The notes beneath the pieces are model-generated. The model did not search any database and had not been told where the DNA came from. It was given only the letters and a program-made list of their open reading frames with translations. The translations under genes and the position numbers were made by a program. Below, in pieces: positions 43,000 to 52,565 of a stretch of 64,000 bases of DNA (position 1 is the first letter of the stretch; each line of letters starts with the position of its first letter). Origin of the DNA: JANQMY01 sp965227095 (lineage in GTDB: Bacteria; Pseudomonadota; Alphaproteobacteria; JANQMY01); contig CBDDFL010000001.1 of the NCBI GenBank assembly GCA_965227095.1, positions 1,302,001 through 1,366,000 of the forward strand, in the 5' to 3' direction.

Positions 43000-43365
43000 A
43001 TGGCGCATATTTTGGTAGCAGATGACGAGGAAGCTCTCCGGGTGTTTTTAGCGCGGGCCCTTACCTTGCGTGGCCATCAGGTCGAAACCGCCATGGACGG
43101 TGCCGAAGCGCTTCAGAAGCTGGGGAACGGCCGCTTTGACTTGCTGCTGAGCGATATCATGATGCCGGTGATGGATGGCATCACCTTGGCGCTTAACGCC
43201 TCACGCGATCATCCCAAGCTGCCGATCATCATGATGACCGGTTATGTGGCGGAAAAAGAGCGTGCTCAAGACCTGGACAATCTGGTGCATACCATTGTCT
43301 CCAAGCCGTTTTCCATGGATGACATTTGCGGCCAAGTGGAAGAAGCCCTCTGCCTGACGGCTTGA
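43000..43365 (+). CDS. cpdR: Single-domain response regulator CpdR
   Basis: 121-aa receiver domain with no output domain. The phospho-acceptor is Asp52 (LLLSDIMMPVMDGITLAL), with acidic D8/D9/E10 and Lys of SKPFSMDDI. Length, composition and the FLARAL start match Caulobacter CpdR, which in its unphosphorylated form primes ClpXP for proteolysis of cell-cycle proteins. The ftsEX and zinc-ribbon neighbours support this. Confidence 0.85.
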   Translation: MAHILVADDEEALRVFLARALTLRGHQVETAMDGAEALQKLGNGRFDLLLSDIMMPVMDGITLALNASRDHPKLPIIMMTGYVAEKERAQDLDNLVHTIVSKPFSMDDICGQVEEALCLTA

Positions 43366-43547
43366 TCCGAACCGCTCGGCACCGGTTTCGCCATTTAGAA
43401 CACCGGTCAGCCGTCTCACGGCACCAATGTTACGGTTTCACGACAGTTTGTCGTTCCCCTTCTCAAATCTGAAATACGCGTTAAGCTTGGCATACCTTGC
43501 TTATTACCGGCACCAGAGTGCCGATACTCGGATTCGGGGGAACGAGA

Positions 43548-44969
43548 ATGAAGGTATGTGGATCGATATGTCTGTTGGTGGGTGCGTTTGCTCTTTGTAC
43601 CCCAACATTTGCTGCCGAATGGTCCGAGTCGACGCGAATGGGTCACGCCGAAGACGGATTCGACATTTATTATCGTGTGAAACCAACCAGCGACGGCGGG
43701 ACGGATGTCAAATGGGGCGTTCGAAACAATGGCAGATGGTCCGCTGTCGTCGACCTTGTTAACCGTGAATATCAATGTTGGGGCGGCGGCGGAGACAGTT
43801 CCGGCGATAGCCGCGTCGGTTTTCTAAGTCCAGGACAACAAAAATCGTTGGTCCCCGATTACAACCGATGCGCTGGGCGCGGCGGTGTTAGTCGTTTGTC
43901 CACAGCCAAAAAGGTTATGTACGAAGGTTACGCCGAGGTTACCTATGACGGCGGAACCTATAAGGGCAATTTTGATGACGGCAAGTTTTCGGGTCAGGGG
44001 GTCTGGTATGGCGATAACGGGTACACCTATGACGGCGAATGGTCCTACGGCCGAGAAGAGGGGCGTGGCAAAGCAACTTATCCCGACGGCGACACCTACG
44101 AAGGTGGGATTTCACGTGGGCGCCCGCACGGCGAGGGCACGTATGTATCTGCGAGAGGATGGACCTACCGCGGACAATGGTCTGGTGGCAAGCAGAGTGG
44201 ACAAGGAACTATTACGTATGCTGACGGTGCGTCCTATGCCGGCGGTTGGCGAAACGGAAAGCGACACGGAAATGGCGTGTACCGTGGAACGGATGGATAT
44301 GTGTTCGAGGGGAAATTTGTCGACGGCGAGGCGGGAGGCCCGGCAAAAATAGCGTTTCCTGACGGAGCCACTTATGAGGGCGGCTATCGGAATGGGAAAT
44401 TCCACGGGAACGGTGTTTATACATGGCCGGATGGGACGCAAAGATACGAGGGCCAATACGACAATGGTGTCAGATCCGGCCGGGGCAAGCTGAATTATGC
44501 GGACGGCGCTTCGTATTCCGGTGACTGGAGAGACGGCCAGAGGGTAGGTGATGGTGTATTTACCTCTGCCGATGGTACCTATGTATATGATGGTATGTGG
44601 GCCAATAATTTGCCAAACGGATATGGCAAAGAGACCACACAGTCGTACGTGTATGATGGGCAGTTTGTTGACGGCAAAGCCAACGGAAACGGAACACGGC
44701 GTTACACTGACGGGCTTGTCTACACGGGTGATTTTGTTGATGGTGTGCCGGAAGGGCGCGGCCGGATTACGAAAGATGGGTATAGCGCGGAAGGCTCATT
44801 CAGCAATGGTGCGTTGAACGGTGTGGGTAAAGAACGGTTTTCTGACGGAACCTCCATTTCCTGCCAAAACTATGTTGATGGAAAGCGGAACGGTGACTGT
44901 ATTTTCACAGATGTGGACGGAAAGCTTTACACAGTTCGGTTTGTAAATGGCGAAATGGTTGAGCAATAA
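43548..44969 (+). CDS. Exported MORN-repeat protein
   Basis: 473-aa protein with signal peptide (MKVCGSICLLVGAFALCTPTFA). Residues ~24-130 form a unique N-terminal domain with a Gly-rich YQCWGGGGDSSG segment. Residues ~130-470 hold roughly 14 MORN-type repeats (TYDGEW, TYEGG, GQGTITYADGASYAGG and similar), about 23 residues each. MORN repeats usually bind membranes or act as extended scaffolds. ATG 43548 follows GGGGGAACGAG; upstream ATGs lack support. The next exported gene starts 20 bp after its stop. Confidence 0.87.
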   Translation: MKVCGSICLLVGAFALCTPTFAAEWSESTRMGHAEDGFDIYYRVKPTSDGGTDVKWGVRNNGRWSAVVDLVNREYQCWGGGGDSSGDSRVGFLSPGQQKSLVPDYNRCAGRGGVSRLSTAKKVMYEGYAEVTYDGGTYKGNFDDGKFSGQGVWYGDNGYTYDGEWSYGREEGRGKATYPDGDTYEGGISRGRPHGEGTYVSARGWTYRGQWSGGKQSGQGTITYADGASYAGGWRNGKRHGNGVYRGTDGYVFEGKFVDGEAGGPAKIAFPDGATYEGGYRNGKFHGNGVYTWPDGTQRYEGQYDNGVRSGRGKLNYADGASYSGDWRDGQRVGDGVFTSADGTYVYDGMWANNLPNGYGKETTQSYVYDGQFVDGKANGNGTRRYTDGLVYTGDFVDGVPEGRGRITKDGYSAEGSFSNGALNGVGKERFSDGTSISCQNYVDGKRNGDCIFTDVDGKLYTVRFVNGEMVEQ

Positions 44970-44989
44970 AGACGCGAGGAGTAATTGAT

Positions 44990-45397
44990 ATGCAGCTTAC
45001 AAATTCTCCAAGAATATCCGCATCCAATTGGATGAGCCGCATGGGTGGCGTGTTGATTGGAACTGTTCTGCTCATTGCGGCTGGTGCGGCTTCGGGCGGT
45101 GCAAGCGAGATCAAACAATTTCGCCACGTAAATTCCGAGCACGTTCGGTCCCAGGACGGTGAAGCGACGCTGAGCAAAGCGCAAATGCTGGTGACTCTTC
45201 GCAATCAGGCCTTTACGGCACTTCCAAAAGATGACGAACCGTTCAATTTCTCAAACATACATCTGCTCCCGGACGAAATGATCGCGCCCTTGCGTTTGCC
45301 CGATGTGCAGATGGAGAATTTTGGAGCCTTTGAACTTGACGGCGTAGATGGCGTCATTTGGCAAAGCATTGACGGGCTGCTGCCAAAACCCGAATAA
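44990..45397 (+). CDS. Small exported protein of unknown function
   Basis: 135-aa protein with an N-terminal hydrophobic signal (MGGVLIGTVLLIAAGAASGGAS) and a soluble, acidic remainder (PFNFSNIHLLPDEMIAPLRLPDVQMENFG). ATG 44990 follows GAGGAG with good spacing. It directly follows the MORN gene, with only 20 bp between, so the two likely form an operon. No recognised family. Confidence 0.7.
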   Translation: MQLTNSPRISASNWMSRMGGVLIGTVLLIAAGAASGGASEIKQFRHVNSEHVRSQDGEATLSKAQMLVTLRNQAFTALPKDDEPFNFSNIHLLPDEMIAPLRLPDVQMENFGAFELDGVDGVIWQSIDGLLPKPE

Positions 45398-45467
45398 ACC
45401 AGTGACGTTCGATGTTTCGGACCGAGTGCGCGCGAGCAGACTAAACAAGTCGGTTCTGGTGCTTTTG

Positions 45468-48038
45468 TTAGAACCGTTTCAACAGGCGCTCGAGATATTC
45501 GAGTTCCGGTGCCGGACGAGATTTGTCAGAGGCCCGGCGTTGTAATTCTTTGAGAATATCGCGGGCGCGCTGGATCGCGCGTTCATTTGGAACTTTTACG
45601 GAATCCCCGAAATCGGGACCGCCATTCGCGTTCGGGCGTCCGAGCGGATCTTTGCCCCGACCGCGTTGTTTGCCCTGGCCGACGCCGCTGCCATTGTTCT
45701 GAAGTTCATCAAGTAGTTGCTGGGCGAGTTCTTGTGCACCCTGCCGCAATTGGTCAATAGCGCGTCCTTGTTGATCAAGGGCGCGGCCAGTTTCGCCGGA
45801 GTCAAGGGCTGTTGCCCCTCTTTCGATGGACCGATCGGCTTGCCCGAGGGGAGAGGGGATCTCGGTGCCGTTCTCACCCAATTGTTCGAGCAGCCGTTGC
45901 AAGTCCCCCCCCACTGCGCGTTGATCGTTCGCCAGTCCTTCCAAGGATCGGCCGCTGCCACCTTCTTGGTCGGATGGTGGTGTTGGGCCCGCTTGATCCT
46001 GGCGGAAAGTTTCATCCATGACACCGCGTAGATCGCCGATCATGTCCCCCAATTCACCCAATGCGTCTTGCATTGCTTGTTGCGATTGGGTCAAGCCCGG
46101 GGCGAAATCCCCAGCTTTGAGGTTTTGTAAGAGGTCCTGCAATTGGGACAATAATTGGCGCGCGGAGTCGCGGGCTCCGGTCTCGGCGAGTTCCTCAATG
46201 GATTCTAACAAATCATCCAAATCTTCCATTTCGATCAACGCATCTGGATCGTTTGTGGCCGGGGCTTTGCCGGTGCGCTGGAATTCTTCAAGGGCTTGCG
46301 TGGCCAGCGCTTCGAGGTAGCGGTCAAGGGCTTGTTTGAGGTTCTCCACAAGTTCCGCAATTTCTTCGTCGCTGGCGCCATTGGCCAGGGCGTCCATCAG
46401 GGCTTCTTGTGCCGCCAACAATTCCTGTTCGGCCAAGGATTTGTCGCCATCCTCGATCTTCAGCGCGATGTCCCACAGCATCTTCACGGTGCTTTTGGTG
46501 AGGTCTTCGATTTTGGTATCGAAGTCTTCAAGCACATCGTCCGTATAAAGAGAGGGGGCGTTTTTCGCGGCCAGCGCGCGCTGTTCCGTAAAGTCGGCCA
46601 GGCGTCGCAAGCGCCAGTAAGCGGCGCGAATGCCAAGATAAACCTTGGTATCGCTAAAATAGGTTTCGTCTGGCGCAATCGTTAGCGCGTCCAGATATTG
46701 AGCGACTTTACTGGCGGGCATGGTGCGATGGGCAAGGTTCTTGCGTTGCTCGACCACGGCCGCAGCAAGGGGTTTCTTAAAATCCCGCTCGGGCATCGTG
46801 AAGTCCACCGGGACGCTTTGACCGGCCTGACCACTTTCATCGGTGGCCTTAATGGTCAATCGCACGTCCAATCCCGCAAAAGGGTGCTCGGTCAGGTTTT
46901 CTTTGGCAACGGATTTTATGTCCTTCGGATCCGATGCCAGCGGCGACAATTCCACTGAAAGATCCGTTCCATAGAAGGTTGCCACACCGGCGTCGGGATC
47001 TTTCAAGGACAGTTCCAAAGAAACCGTGTTAATTCCGTAGTCATCTGTGGCTTTGTACGGCACGTTGATGGCCTGGCGCTGGTCCGGAACAGCTTTACCG
47101 GTGAGCGCGACCTCCGGCGCGTTGTCGGGTGATACGTCGATTGACCAACTCGCGACGGAAAATAGTCCCTGACGAATGGTTATGCGGGCAGAAGCCTCCA
47201 GATTAAATGTCGCCTCGAAGACATTCTCGGTGGTTGGACTAAGTTCAGGATCTTCCGCAAGGCCAGTGACCGTCAGGATAGGCGCTTGGTTGGCGCCGCT
47301 AACCTTCACGGCGAAGGTGGACCCTTCGGGCACCAAAATGGTGTCCTTCTGCAGGTCAGACGTGACAGACCCATCTTCGGTTAAGAACAAAGGCGGTGTG
47401 TCTGTGTAAGTGGGGGGTGTCACCCAGGCATCGACGCGGGTTAGTTGGACGTTCGCCGCTTTTGTGGTGGGCGTAACAGCGAGCATCAAACGGTGCTGCC
47501 AATCGCCAAAGCCGACGAACCCGGAAATCACCAATAACAAAATCGCGGCGAAGCGTAAGGCGAACGGATCTCTTTCCGGCAAGGCGCTTTTCGGAAGCGG
47601 GGCTTTTATCTGTTGGATGAGGCGGGCTTGCCGTCTTTTGTGTTCCCGCCACAGTGCGTCGGTTGTGCCGTCGATACTCAACGGCACCATCCGATCATGC
47701 AGGCTGGAAAGGGCCCGATGTCCGAGCGCGTTGGCCGTTTCCAATCGCCGGACGACATCGTCCCGTTGGGGGCGGATCATGCGCCTCAAACCAAACCATA
47801 AAGACAGGAACGTAGCGACGGCCAGAATCGTCAGAACCGAGATATGAAGCAGGCCCGGCAAGAAGGCCCAGATCCCAAGAAAGCTCAATCCAAAAAAGAG
47901 CGCGACAAATCCTAAAGCAGGCCAAACCGCCGGCCACAGCTGTTCCCATGTCATGGCGGCATGGGTGAGCGAAATCTGCCGCTCAATTTTCGGCTCAAAT
48001 TTTCGAGCCGCCCCGTTGGATGTGTCGGTCTTCGTCAC
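45468..48038 (-). CDS. TIGR02302/DUF4175-family membrane protein
   Basis: 856-aa alphaproteobacterial protein. Transmembrane helices lie near the start (VWPALGFVALFFGLSFLGIW and a second) and around residue 160 (AAILLLVISGFVGF). The middle has Ig-like periplasmic stretches (VTGLAEDPELSPTTENVF). The C-terminal half is a Gln/Asp-rich coiled region with LRQGAQELAQQLLDELQNN. Function unknown. GTG 48038 follows AAAGG; a GTG at 48065 has none. It is the last gene in argH-lptM-lysA. Confidence 0.88.
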   Translation of the reverse strand: MTKTDTSNGAARKFEPKIERQISLTHAAMTWEQLWPAVWPALGFVALFFGLSFLGIWAFLPGLLHISVLTILAVATFLSLWFGLRRMIRPQRDDVVRRLETANALGHRALSSLHDRMVPLSIDGTTDALWREHKRRQARLIQQIKAPLPKSALPERDPFALRFAAILLLVISGFVGFGDWQHRLMLAVTPTTKAANVQLTRVDAWVTPPTYTDTPPLFLTEDGSVTSDLQKDTILVPEGSTFAVKVSGANQAPILTVTGLAEDPELSPTTENVFEATFNLEASARITIRQGLFSVASWSIDVSPDNAPEVALTGKAVPDQRQAINVPYKATDDYGINTVSLELSLKDPDAGVATFYGTDLSVELSPLASDPKDIKSVAKENLTEHPFAGLDVRLTIKATDESGQAGQSVPVDFTMPERDFKKPLAAAVVEQRKNLAHRTMPASKVAQYLDALTIAPDETYFSDTKVYLGIRAAYWRLRRLADFTEQRALAAKNAPSLYTDDVLEDFDTKIEDLTKSTVKMLWDIALKIEDGDKSLAEQELLAAQEALMDALANGASDEEIAELVENLKQALDRYLEALATQALEEFQRTGKAPATNDPDALIEMEDLDDLLESIEELAETGARDSARQLLSQLQDLLQNLKAGDFAPGLTQSQQAMQDALGELGDMIGDLRGVMDETFRQDQAGPTPPSDQEGGSGRSLEGLANDQRAVGGDLQRLLEQLGENGTEIPSPLGQADRSIERGATALDSGETGRALDQQGRAIDQLRQGAQELAQQLLDELQNNGSGVGQGKQRGRGKDPLGRPNANGGPDFGDSVKVPNERAIQRARDILKELQRRASDKSRPAPELEYLERLLKRF

Positions 48039-48101
48039 CCAGATCCTTTCAAGCCTGGAGATCACGCCAGCGGCTCATCATTGGCCGCGTATCGGCAATA
48101 C

Positions 48102-49397
48102 TTACGGGCCAGGATATGTCGGTTTGGCAGAATCTTCCAGCCATGGCGCTACCACATCAAGCGCTAACAATGCGTCAAGACTTGGGCGTGGCCGCACAAC
48201 CGAGAAGCGATCGCCACACACCAAAACCTCCGGAATAAGGGGTCTGGTGTTGTAAGTCCCCGCCTGAACCGCGCCATAGGCCCCGGCGGACAAGAACGCC
48301 ACCAGATCGCCGGACTGGAGCTGCTGCATCTCTCGGCCCTTGGCGAAGGTATCAGCCGTTTCGCAAACGGGCCCCACCACGTCATAGGTGGCCCGGGGCG
48401 CATCGGGGGCGGCTTGCTGAACCGGTATGATGTCGTGGTGGGCGTCGTAGAGGGCCGGTCGAATGAGGTCATTCATGGCCGAATCCAAAATAAGGAACGA
48501 CCGCGTGCCGGTGTCCTTGGTGTAGACCACTTTGCTCACCAAAATACCGGCATTACCGGCAATCAGGCGACCAGGTTCAAAAATAATCTGAGTTTTTAAG
48601 TCCCCGACGGTCCGGTTGATGACCGCGGCATATTCATCCGGATGCGGAGGAGGTGTGTTGCCGGATTTGTAGGGGATACCCAAGCCACCGCCTAAATCTA
48701 GTCGGGCGATCGTGTGGCCTTGATCCCGTAAGCGCGCGACCAATTCCGCGACTTTTTGAAAGGCGGATTCGAAAGGCTCGAGTTCAGTGATTTGACTGCC
48801 GATATGAACATCGATCCCGACCACCTCAATGCCCGGTAAGTCGCCGGCGAGTTTGTAGGTGGCGTCTGCGCGGTCCCATGCGATGCCAAATTTGTCTTCG
48901 CTGCGGCCCGTGGTGATCTTGGCGTGGGTCTTGGCGTCAACGTCGGGGTTCACGCGCAAGGCGACCGGGGCTTTGGTCCCCTTTGCAACGGCAATGTCAG
49001 ACAACGCATGAAGCTCTGCCTCGGATTCGACGTTGAACTGATAAATGCCCTCGTCGAGCGCTTCCGCCAATTCCTCCGGCTGTTTGCCAACGCCGGAAAA
49101 GACAATCTTATTGGCCGGGATTCCGGCAGCCCGCGCCCGCCGCAATTCGCCGACAGACACAATGTCAGCGCCGGCCCCTTGCCGGGCCAGTGTCGCGATC
49201 ACGGATGTATTTGAATTTGCTTTCACGGAATAACAAATCAGCGTGTCGTCGGGAAACGGTGACCTGAAAACGTTGTAGTGCCGTTCCAGCGTCGCCGACG
49301 AATAGCAATAGAAAGGTGTCCCTACCGCTTCCGCGATCTTGCTGACGGCAACGTTCTCCGCATAAAGCGTGCCGTGACTGTAATCAAAATGGTGCAT
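48102..49397 (-). CDS. lysA: Diaminopimelate decarboxylase
   Basis: 431-aa fold-type III PLP enzyme that decarboxylates meso-diaminopimelate to L-lysine. The PLP Lys is in ICYSVKANSN; the phosphate-binding LDLGGGLGIPYK and EPGRLIAGNAGILV are present, as is the second-subunit Cys in GPVCETADTF. It lies 18 bp after lptM. Confidence 0.96.
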   Translation of the reverse strand: MHHFDYSHGTLYAENVAVSKIAEAVGTPFYCYSSATLERHYNVFRSPFPDDTLICYSVKANSNTSVIATLARQGAGADIVSVGELRRARAAGIPANKIVFSGVGKQPEELAEALDEGIYQFNVESEAELHALSDIAVAKGTKAPVALRVNPDVDAKTHAKITTGRSEDKFGIAWDRADATYKLAGDLPGIEVVGIDVHIGSQITELEPFESAFQKVAELVARLRDQGHTIARLDLGGGLGIPYKSGNTPPPHPDEYAAVINRTVGDLKTQIIFEPGRLIAGNAGILVSKVVYTKDTGTRSFLILDSAMNDLIRPALYDAHHDIIPVQQAAPDAPRATYDVVGPVCETADTFAKGREMQQLQSGDLVAFLSAGAYGAVQAGTYNTRPLIPEVLVCGDRFSVVRPRPSLDALLALDVVAPWLEDSAKPTYPGP

Positions 49398-49415
49398 GTG
49401 ATTTCAAAAACCGGT

Positions 49416-49565
49416 TCACGCCCGAGGCGTGACCATCTCTATCCCGGATTGTTTCTTTTCTTTTGGGGGCGGTTCATCCAGCGGCGCTTTTTTTCCGCAA
49501 GCGGATAGTCCAATCGCCACGACCAGGGCAGCCATCAGGCCTGCTGTTTTAGCAACTCGTTTCAT
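49416..49565 (-). CDS. lptM: Small lipoprotein, LptM (YifL) type
   Basis: 49-aa lipoprotein, below ordinary ORF cut-offs. ATG 49565 to TGA 49416-49418 encodes a signal sequence and lipobox ending LSAC, then GKKAPLDEPPP, the typical LptM stretch. In E. coli LptM helps mature the LPS translocon LptDE. Its place between argH (20 bp upstream) and lysA (18 bp downstream) is the usual proteobacterial position. Confidence 0.88.
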   Translation of the reverse strand: MKRVAKTAGLMAALVVAIGLSACGKKAPLDEPPPKEKKQSGIEMVTPRA

Positions 49566-49585
49566 TTTCTTTCTCGTTGGTGGTT

Positions 49586-50968
49586 CTATGTCAGTACATT
49601 CTGCCAGAATGCGACCTTTTCGCGAACCCTTTCTGGGGAGGTGCCCCCTTCACTAACGCGGCTTTTCACGGAGTTTTCAACCGACAACACCGTAAATATG
49701 TCCTCGGTGATACGGCTTTCAACCGATTGCAGCTCGCTCAAGGTTAATTTGTCGAGATCCACGCCTTTTTTCTCGGCCATCGCCACCAGGGCGCCCGTGG
49801 CATGGTGCGCATCTCTAAAGGGCAGTTTCAGGACACGCACGAGCCAATCGGCCAGATCTGTTGCCGTCGAGAACCCTTGAGCCGCGGCGGTGCGCATGGC
49901 GTCCTTGTTGACCGTAAGCGCCGACATCATGGCCGTCATGGCGGTTAAGGATAGATCTAATGAGTCGATCGCACTGAAGACCGGCTCCTTGTCCTCTTGC
50001 ATGTCCTTGGAATAGGCAAGGGGCAGGCCCTTCATCATGGTCAACAAAGAAATGGCGGCGCCATTGACGCGTCCTGTCTTTGCACGGACGAGTTCCGCCG
50101 CATCCGGGTTCCTTTTTTGCGGCATGATGGATGACCCCGTGGTGAGGTCATCGGGCAATTGCACAAAGGCAAATTGTGCGGAACACCACACAACAATCTC
50201 TTCCGCTAAACGCGACAAATGCGTGGCACACAGGGTCGCTGCTTGTACGGTTTCGATCGCGAAATCTCTGTCCGATACGGCATCCAAAGAATTTCTCATG
50301 GGTCTGTCGAACCCAAGCGCTTTGGCGGTCATGTCCCGGTCAATGGGGAATGACGTGCCCGCCAACGCTGCTGCACCCAAGGGGCATTCGTTGAGCCGCT
50401 TTTTAGCGTCCTCAAAACGGCCGATGTCCCGGTCAAACATTTCAACATAGGCCAAGCAATGATGTCCGAAGGTGACAGGTTGCGCCGTTTGTAGATGTGT
50501 GAAGCCGGGCATGATGGTGTCTGCGTGTTGGTCCGCTTGATCCACCAATGCCTTTTGAAGCGCCCTCAAGCTCACCACTGTCCGATCAATCGCGCCGCGA
50601 ACCCACAAGCGAAAATCAGTCGCCACCTGGTCGTTTCGAGACCGCCCGGTATGCAATCGCCCTGCGGTGGGGCCGATCAGTTCAGACAGGCGGGCTTCCA
50701 CGTTCAGGTGGATATCTTCGAATTCCACCCGATAGGGGAAGGAGCCATCCTCCATTTCTGACGCGATTGTGTTCAGGCCCTCTAGGATTTTTGCGGCATC
50801 TTCCTTGGTGATGATGCCTTTTTCCCCCAACATGGTGGCATGGGCGCGCGAGCCATCGATATCCTGCGCGGCAAATCGCCGGTCGGTATCGATTGACACG
50901 TTAATCTCCTGCATTATGTCGCTGGGACTGGCGCCGAAGCGTCCGCCCCACATTTTGTTTTTAACCAT
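49586..50968 (-). CDS. argH: Argininosuccinate lyase
   Basis: 460-aa fumarase-superfamily enzyme that cleaves argininosuccinate to arginine and fumarate. The signature is GSSIMPQKRNPD. Also present: GRSRNDQVATDFRLW and HLQTAQPVTFGHH, both catalytic. First gene of the argH-lptM-lysA-TIGR02302 operon, divergent from the thioredoxin-like gene at 51004. Confidence 0.97.
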   Translation of the reverse strand: MVKNKMWGGRFGASPSDIMQEINVSIDTDRRFAAQDIDGSRAHATMLGEKGIITKEDAAKILEGLNTIASEMEDGSFPYRVEFEDIHLNVEARLSELIGPTAGRLHTGRSRNDQVATDFRLWVRGAIDRTVVSLRALQKALVDQADQHADTIMPGFTHLQTAQPVTFGHHCLAYVEMFDRDIGRFEDAKKRLNECPLGAAALAGTSFPIDRDMTAKALGFDRPMRNSLDAVSDRDFAIETVQAATLCATHLSRLAEEIVVWCSAQFAFVQLPDDLTTGSSIMPQKRNPDAAELVRAKTGRVNGAAISLLTMMKGLPLAYSKDMQEDKEPVFSAIDSLDLSLTAMTAMMSALTVNKDAMRTAAAQGFSTATDLADWLVRVLKLPFRDAHHATGALVAMAEKKGVDLDKLTLSELQSVESRITEDIFTVLSVENSVKSRVSEGGTSPERVREKVAFWQNVLT

Positions 50969-51003
50969 GTTACGACCCCATTTGCGTTTGGCCGATTGAG
51001 AAT

Positions 51004-51594
51004 ATGAATTTGTCCTTAAAGCACATTTTGACTGCCTTCGTCGCCATCGGTGTTTTGTCCATGATTTACGTGCTGGGCGCCGCCATGCTGACCCCGTCCT
51101 CTGTGGACAGTTCCGGATTTGAGACCAGCGGTGACATGGAGAAATTCGTCATCGTAAGTGAACGCCCGGATTTTTCGAAAGCTGGATTCATGAACGATAC
51201 CCAGCAGATCGTGCAAATCGACGACTTTAGAGGGCGCGTCGTTCTGGTCAATCTATGGGCCACGTGGTGTGCTCCCTGTTTGGTAGAGATGCCGGCTCTA
51301 GATCGTCTCCAAGAAACCCTAGGCGGCGATGATTTTGAGGTGGTCGCGATTTCACTCGACAAGAACGCCGACAAAGCGCGTGAATGGCTCAAGACTAATG
51401 AGATCGACAATCTCGCTTTCTATACTGATGAACGCCTCACCTTACATGCAGATTTTGGCGCTAAGGGTCTTCCGACGTCCTATTTGATTGATCCGAAAGG
51501 CCGCCTAATTGGGTATCTCGAAGGGGATGCCGCTTGGGATGCCGCCGATGCGGAAACCCTGATCGAGCACTTCATCAATAAGGCGAAGAATTAG
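51004..51594 (+). CDS. TlpA-like thioredoxin-fold protein
   Basis: 196-aa membrane-anchored thioredoxin. An N-terminal helix (HILTAFVAIGVLSMIYVLGA) is followed by a periplasmic domain with the redox pair in LWATWCAPCLVEMPALD and the cis-Pro in KGLPTSYLID. TlpA-type proteins reduce disulfides, often in cytochrome c oxidase or cytochrome c maturation. Divergence from argH is standard in this class. Confidence 0.92.
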   Translation: MNLSLKHILTAFVAIGVLSMIYVLGAAMLTPSSVDSSGFETSGDMEKFVIVSERPDFSKAGFMNDTQQIVQIDDFRGRVVLVNLWATWCAPCLVEMPALDRLQETLGGDDFEVVAISLDKNADKAREWLKTNEIDNLAFYTDERLTLHADFGAKGLPTSYLIDPKGRLIGYLEGDAAWDAADAETLIEHFINKAKN

Positions 51595-51619
51595 TCTTTA
51601 AGCTGATTGATAATCGCCA

Positions 51620-52495
51620 CTATCGGGTCGGAACCGGCACATCGCCGCGATAGTCGTAGAAACCGCGCTGCGTTTTTCGGCCCAGCCAACCGGCTTCCAC
51701 ATATTTCACCAGAAGTGGGCATGGCCGGTATTTGGAATCGGCCAGGCCTTCATACAGCACATGCATGATGGACAGGCAGGTATCCAGACCGATGAAATCG
51801 CCAAGCTGAAGCGGCCCCATCGGGTGGTTTGCACCCAGCTTCATGGCGGTATCGATCGCTTCAACAGTGCCGACACCTTCATACAGCGTGTAGACGGCTT
51901 CGTTGATCATCGGCAACAAAATGCGATTGACGATGAAGGCTGGGAAGTCTTCCGAATACGCTGCCGTTTTGTCCATGCGCTCGACGACGGCTTGCAACGT
52001 TTTAAATGTGTCGTCGTCGGTCGCAATTCCGCGGATCAGTTCCACCAACTGCATCACGGGGACCGGGTTCATGAAGTGGAGGCCCATGAACCGTTCCGGC
52101 CTGTCGCTGGATGAGGCGAGGCGTGTGATTGAAATAGAGGAGGTGTTGGTCGCCAAAATGGCTTCCGGCTTCAAGACTGGGCACAGCTGATTGAAGATGG
52201 CGCGTTTAACTTGCTCGTCTTCCGTCGCAGCTTCGATTGCCAGGTCCACGTCCGCCAAATCATCAATATTCGTCGACGAGCTGATGCGGCCCAGCGTGAT
52301 TTCGCGTTCTTCGTCTGAAATGGCGCCTTTAACCACCTGGCGGGACAGATTGTGCTGAATGGTGCCAAGCGCACTTTTGATCTGGTCTTCGTTGATGTCG
52401 TTCAAGACCACATCATACCCGGACAAGGCGCAAACATGAGCAATGCCGTTGCCCATTTGGCCTGCACCGACAATCCCTATGCGTTTAATTTCCAT
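51620..52495 (-). CDS. hbd: 3-hydroxybutyryl-CoA dehydrogenase
   Basis: 291-aa enzyme interconverting acetoacetyl-CoA and 3-hydroxybutyryl-CoA with NAD(P). The Rossmann motif is GIVGAGQMGNGIAHV; the catalytic His is in MGLHFMNPVPVMQLVE, and DRMDKTAAYSEDFPAFIVNRIL is the C-terminal signature. It lies downstream of etfA behind a hairpin (52509-52532) with no promoter visible, so probably in the etfBA operon. Confidence 0.95.
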   Translation of the reverse strand: MEIKRIGIVGAGQMGNGIAHVCALSGYDVVLNDINEDQIKSALGTIQHNLSRQVVKGAISDEEREITLGRISSSTNIDDLADVDLAIEAATEDEQVKRAIFNQLCPVLKPEAILATNTSSISITRLASSSDRPERFMGLHFMNPVPVMQLVELIRGIATDDDTFKTLQAVVERMDKTAAYSEDFPAFIVNRILLPMINEAVYTLYEGVGTVEAIDTAMKLGANHPMGPLQLGDFIGLDTCLSIMHVLYEGLADSKYRPCPLLVKYVEAGWLGRKTQRGFYDYRGDVPVPTR

Positions 52496-52508
52496 CTGTC
52501 CCGTCCGC

Positions 52509-52532
52509 CGGCAGGCAGAACGCTGCCTGCCG
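52509..52532. other. Perfect intercistronic hairpin before hbd
   Basis: Arms CGGCAGGCAG and CTGCCTGCCG (10 bp) enclose a 4-base loop, ending 13 bp before the hbd start codon on the minus strand. No T-tract follows, so it may protect or modulate the etfBA-hbd mRNA. Confidence 0.6.
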
Positions 52533-52565
52533 ATACTGTGTTTTAGGTTGGACCTTTAGTTTCGC

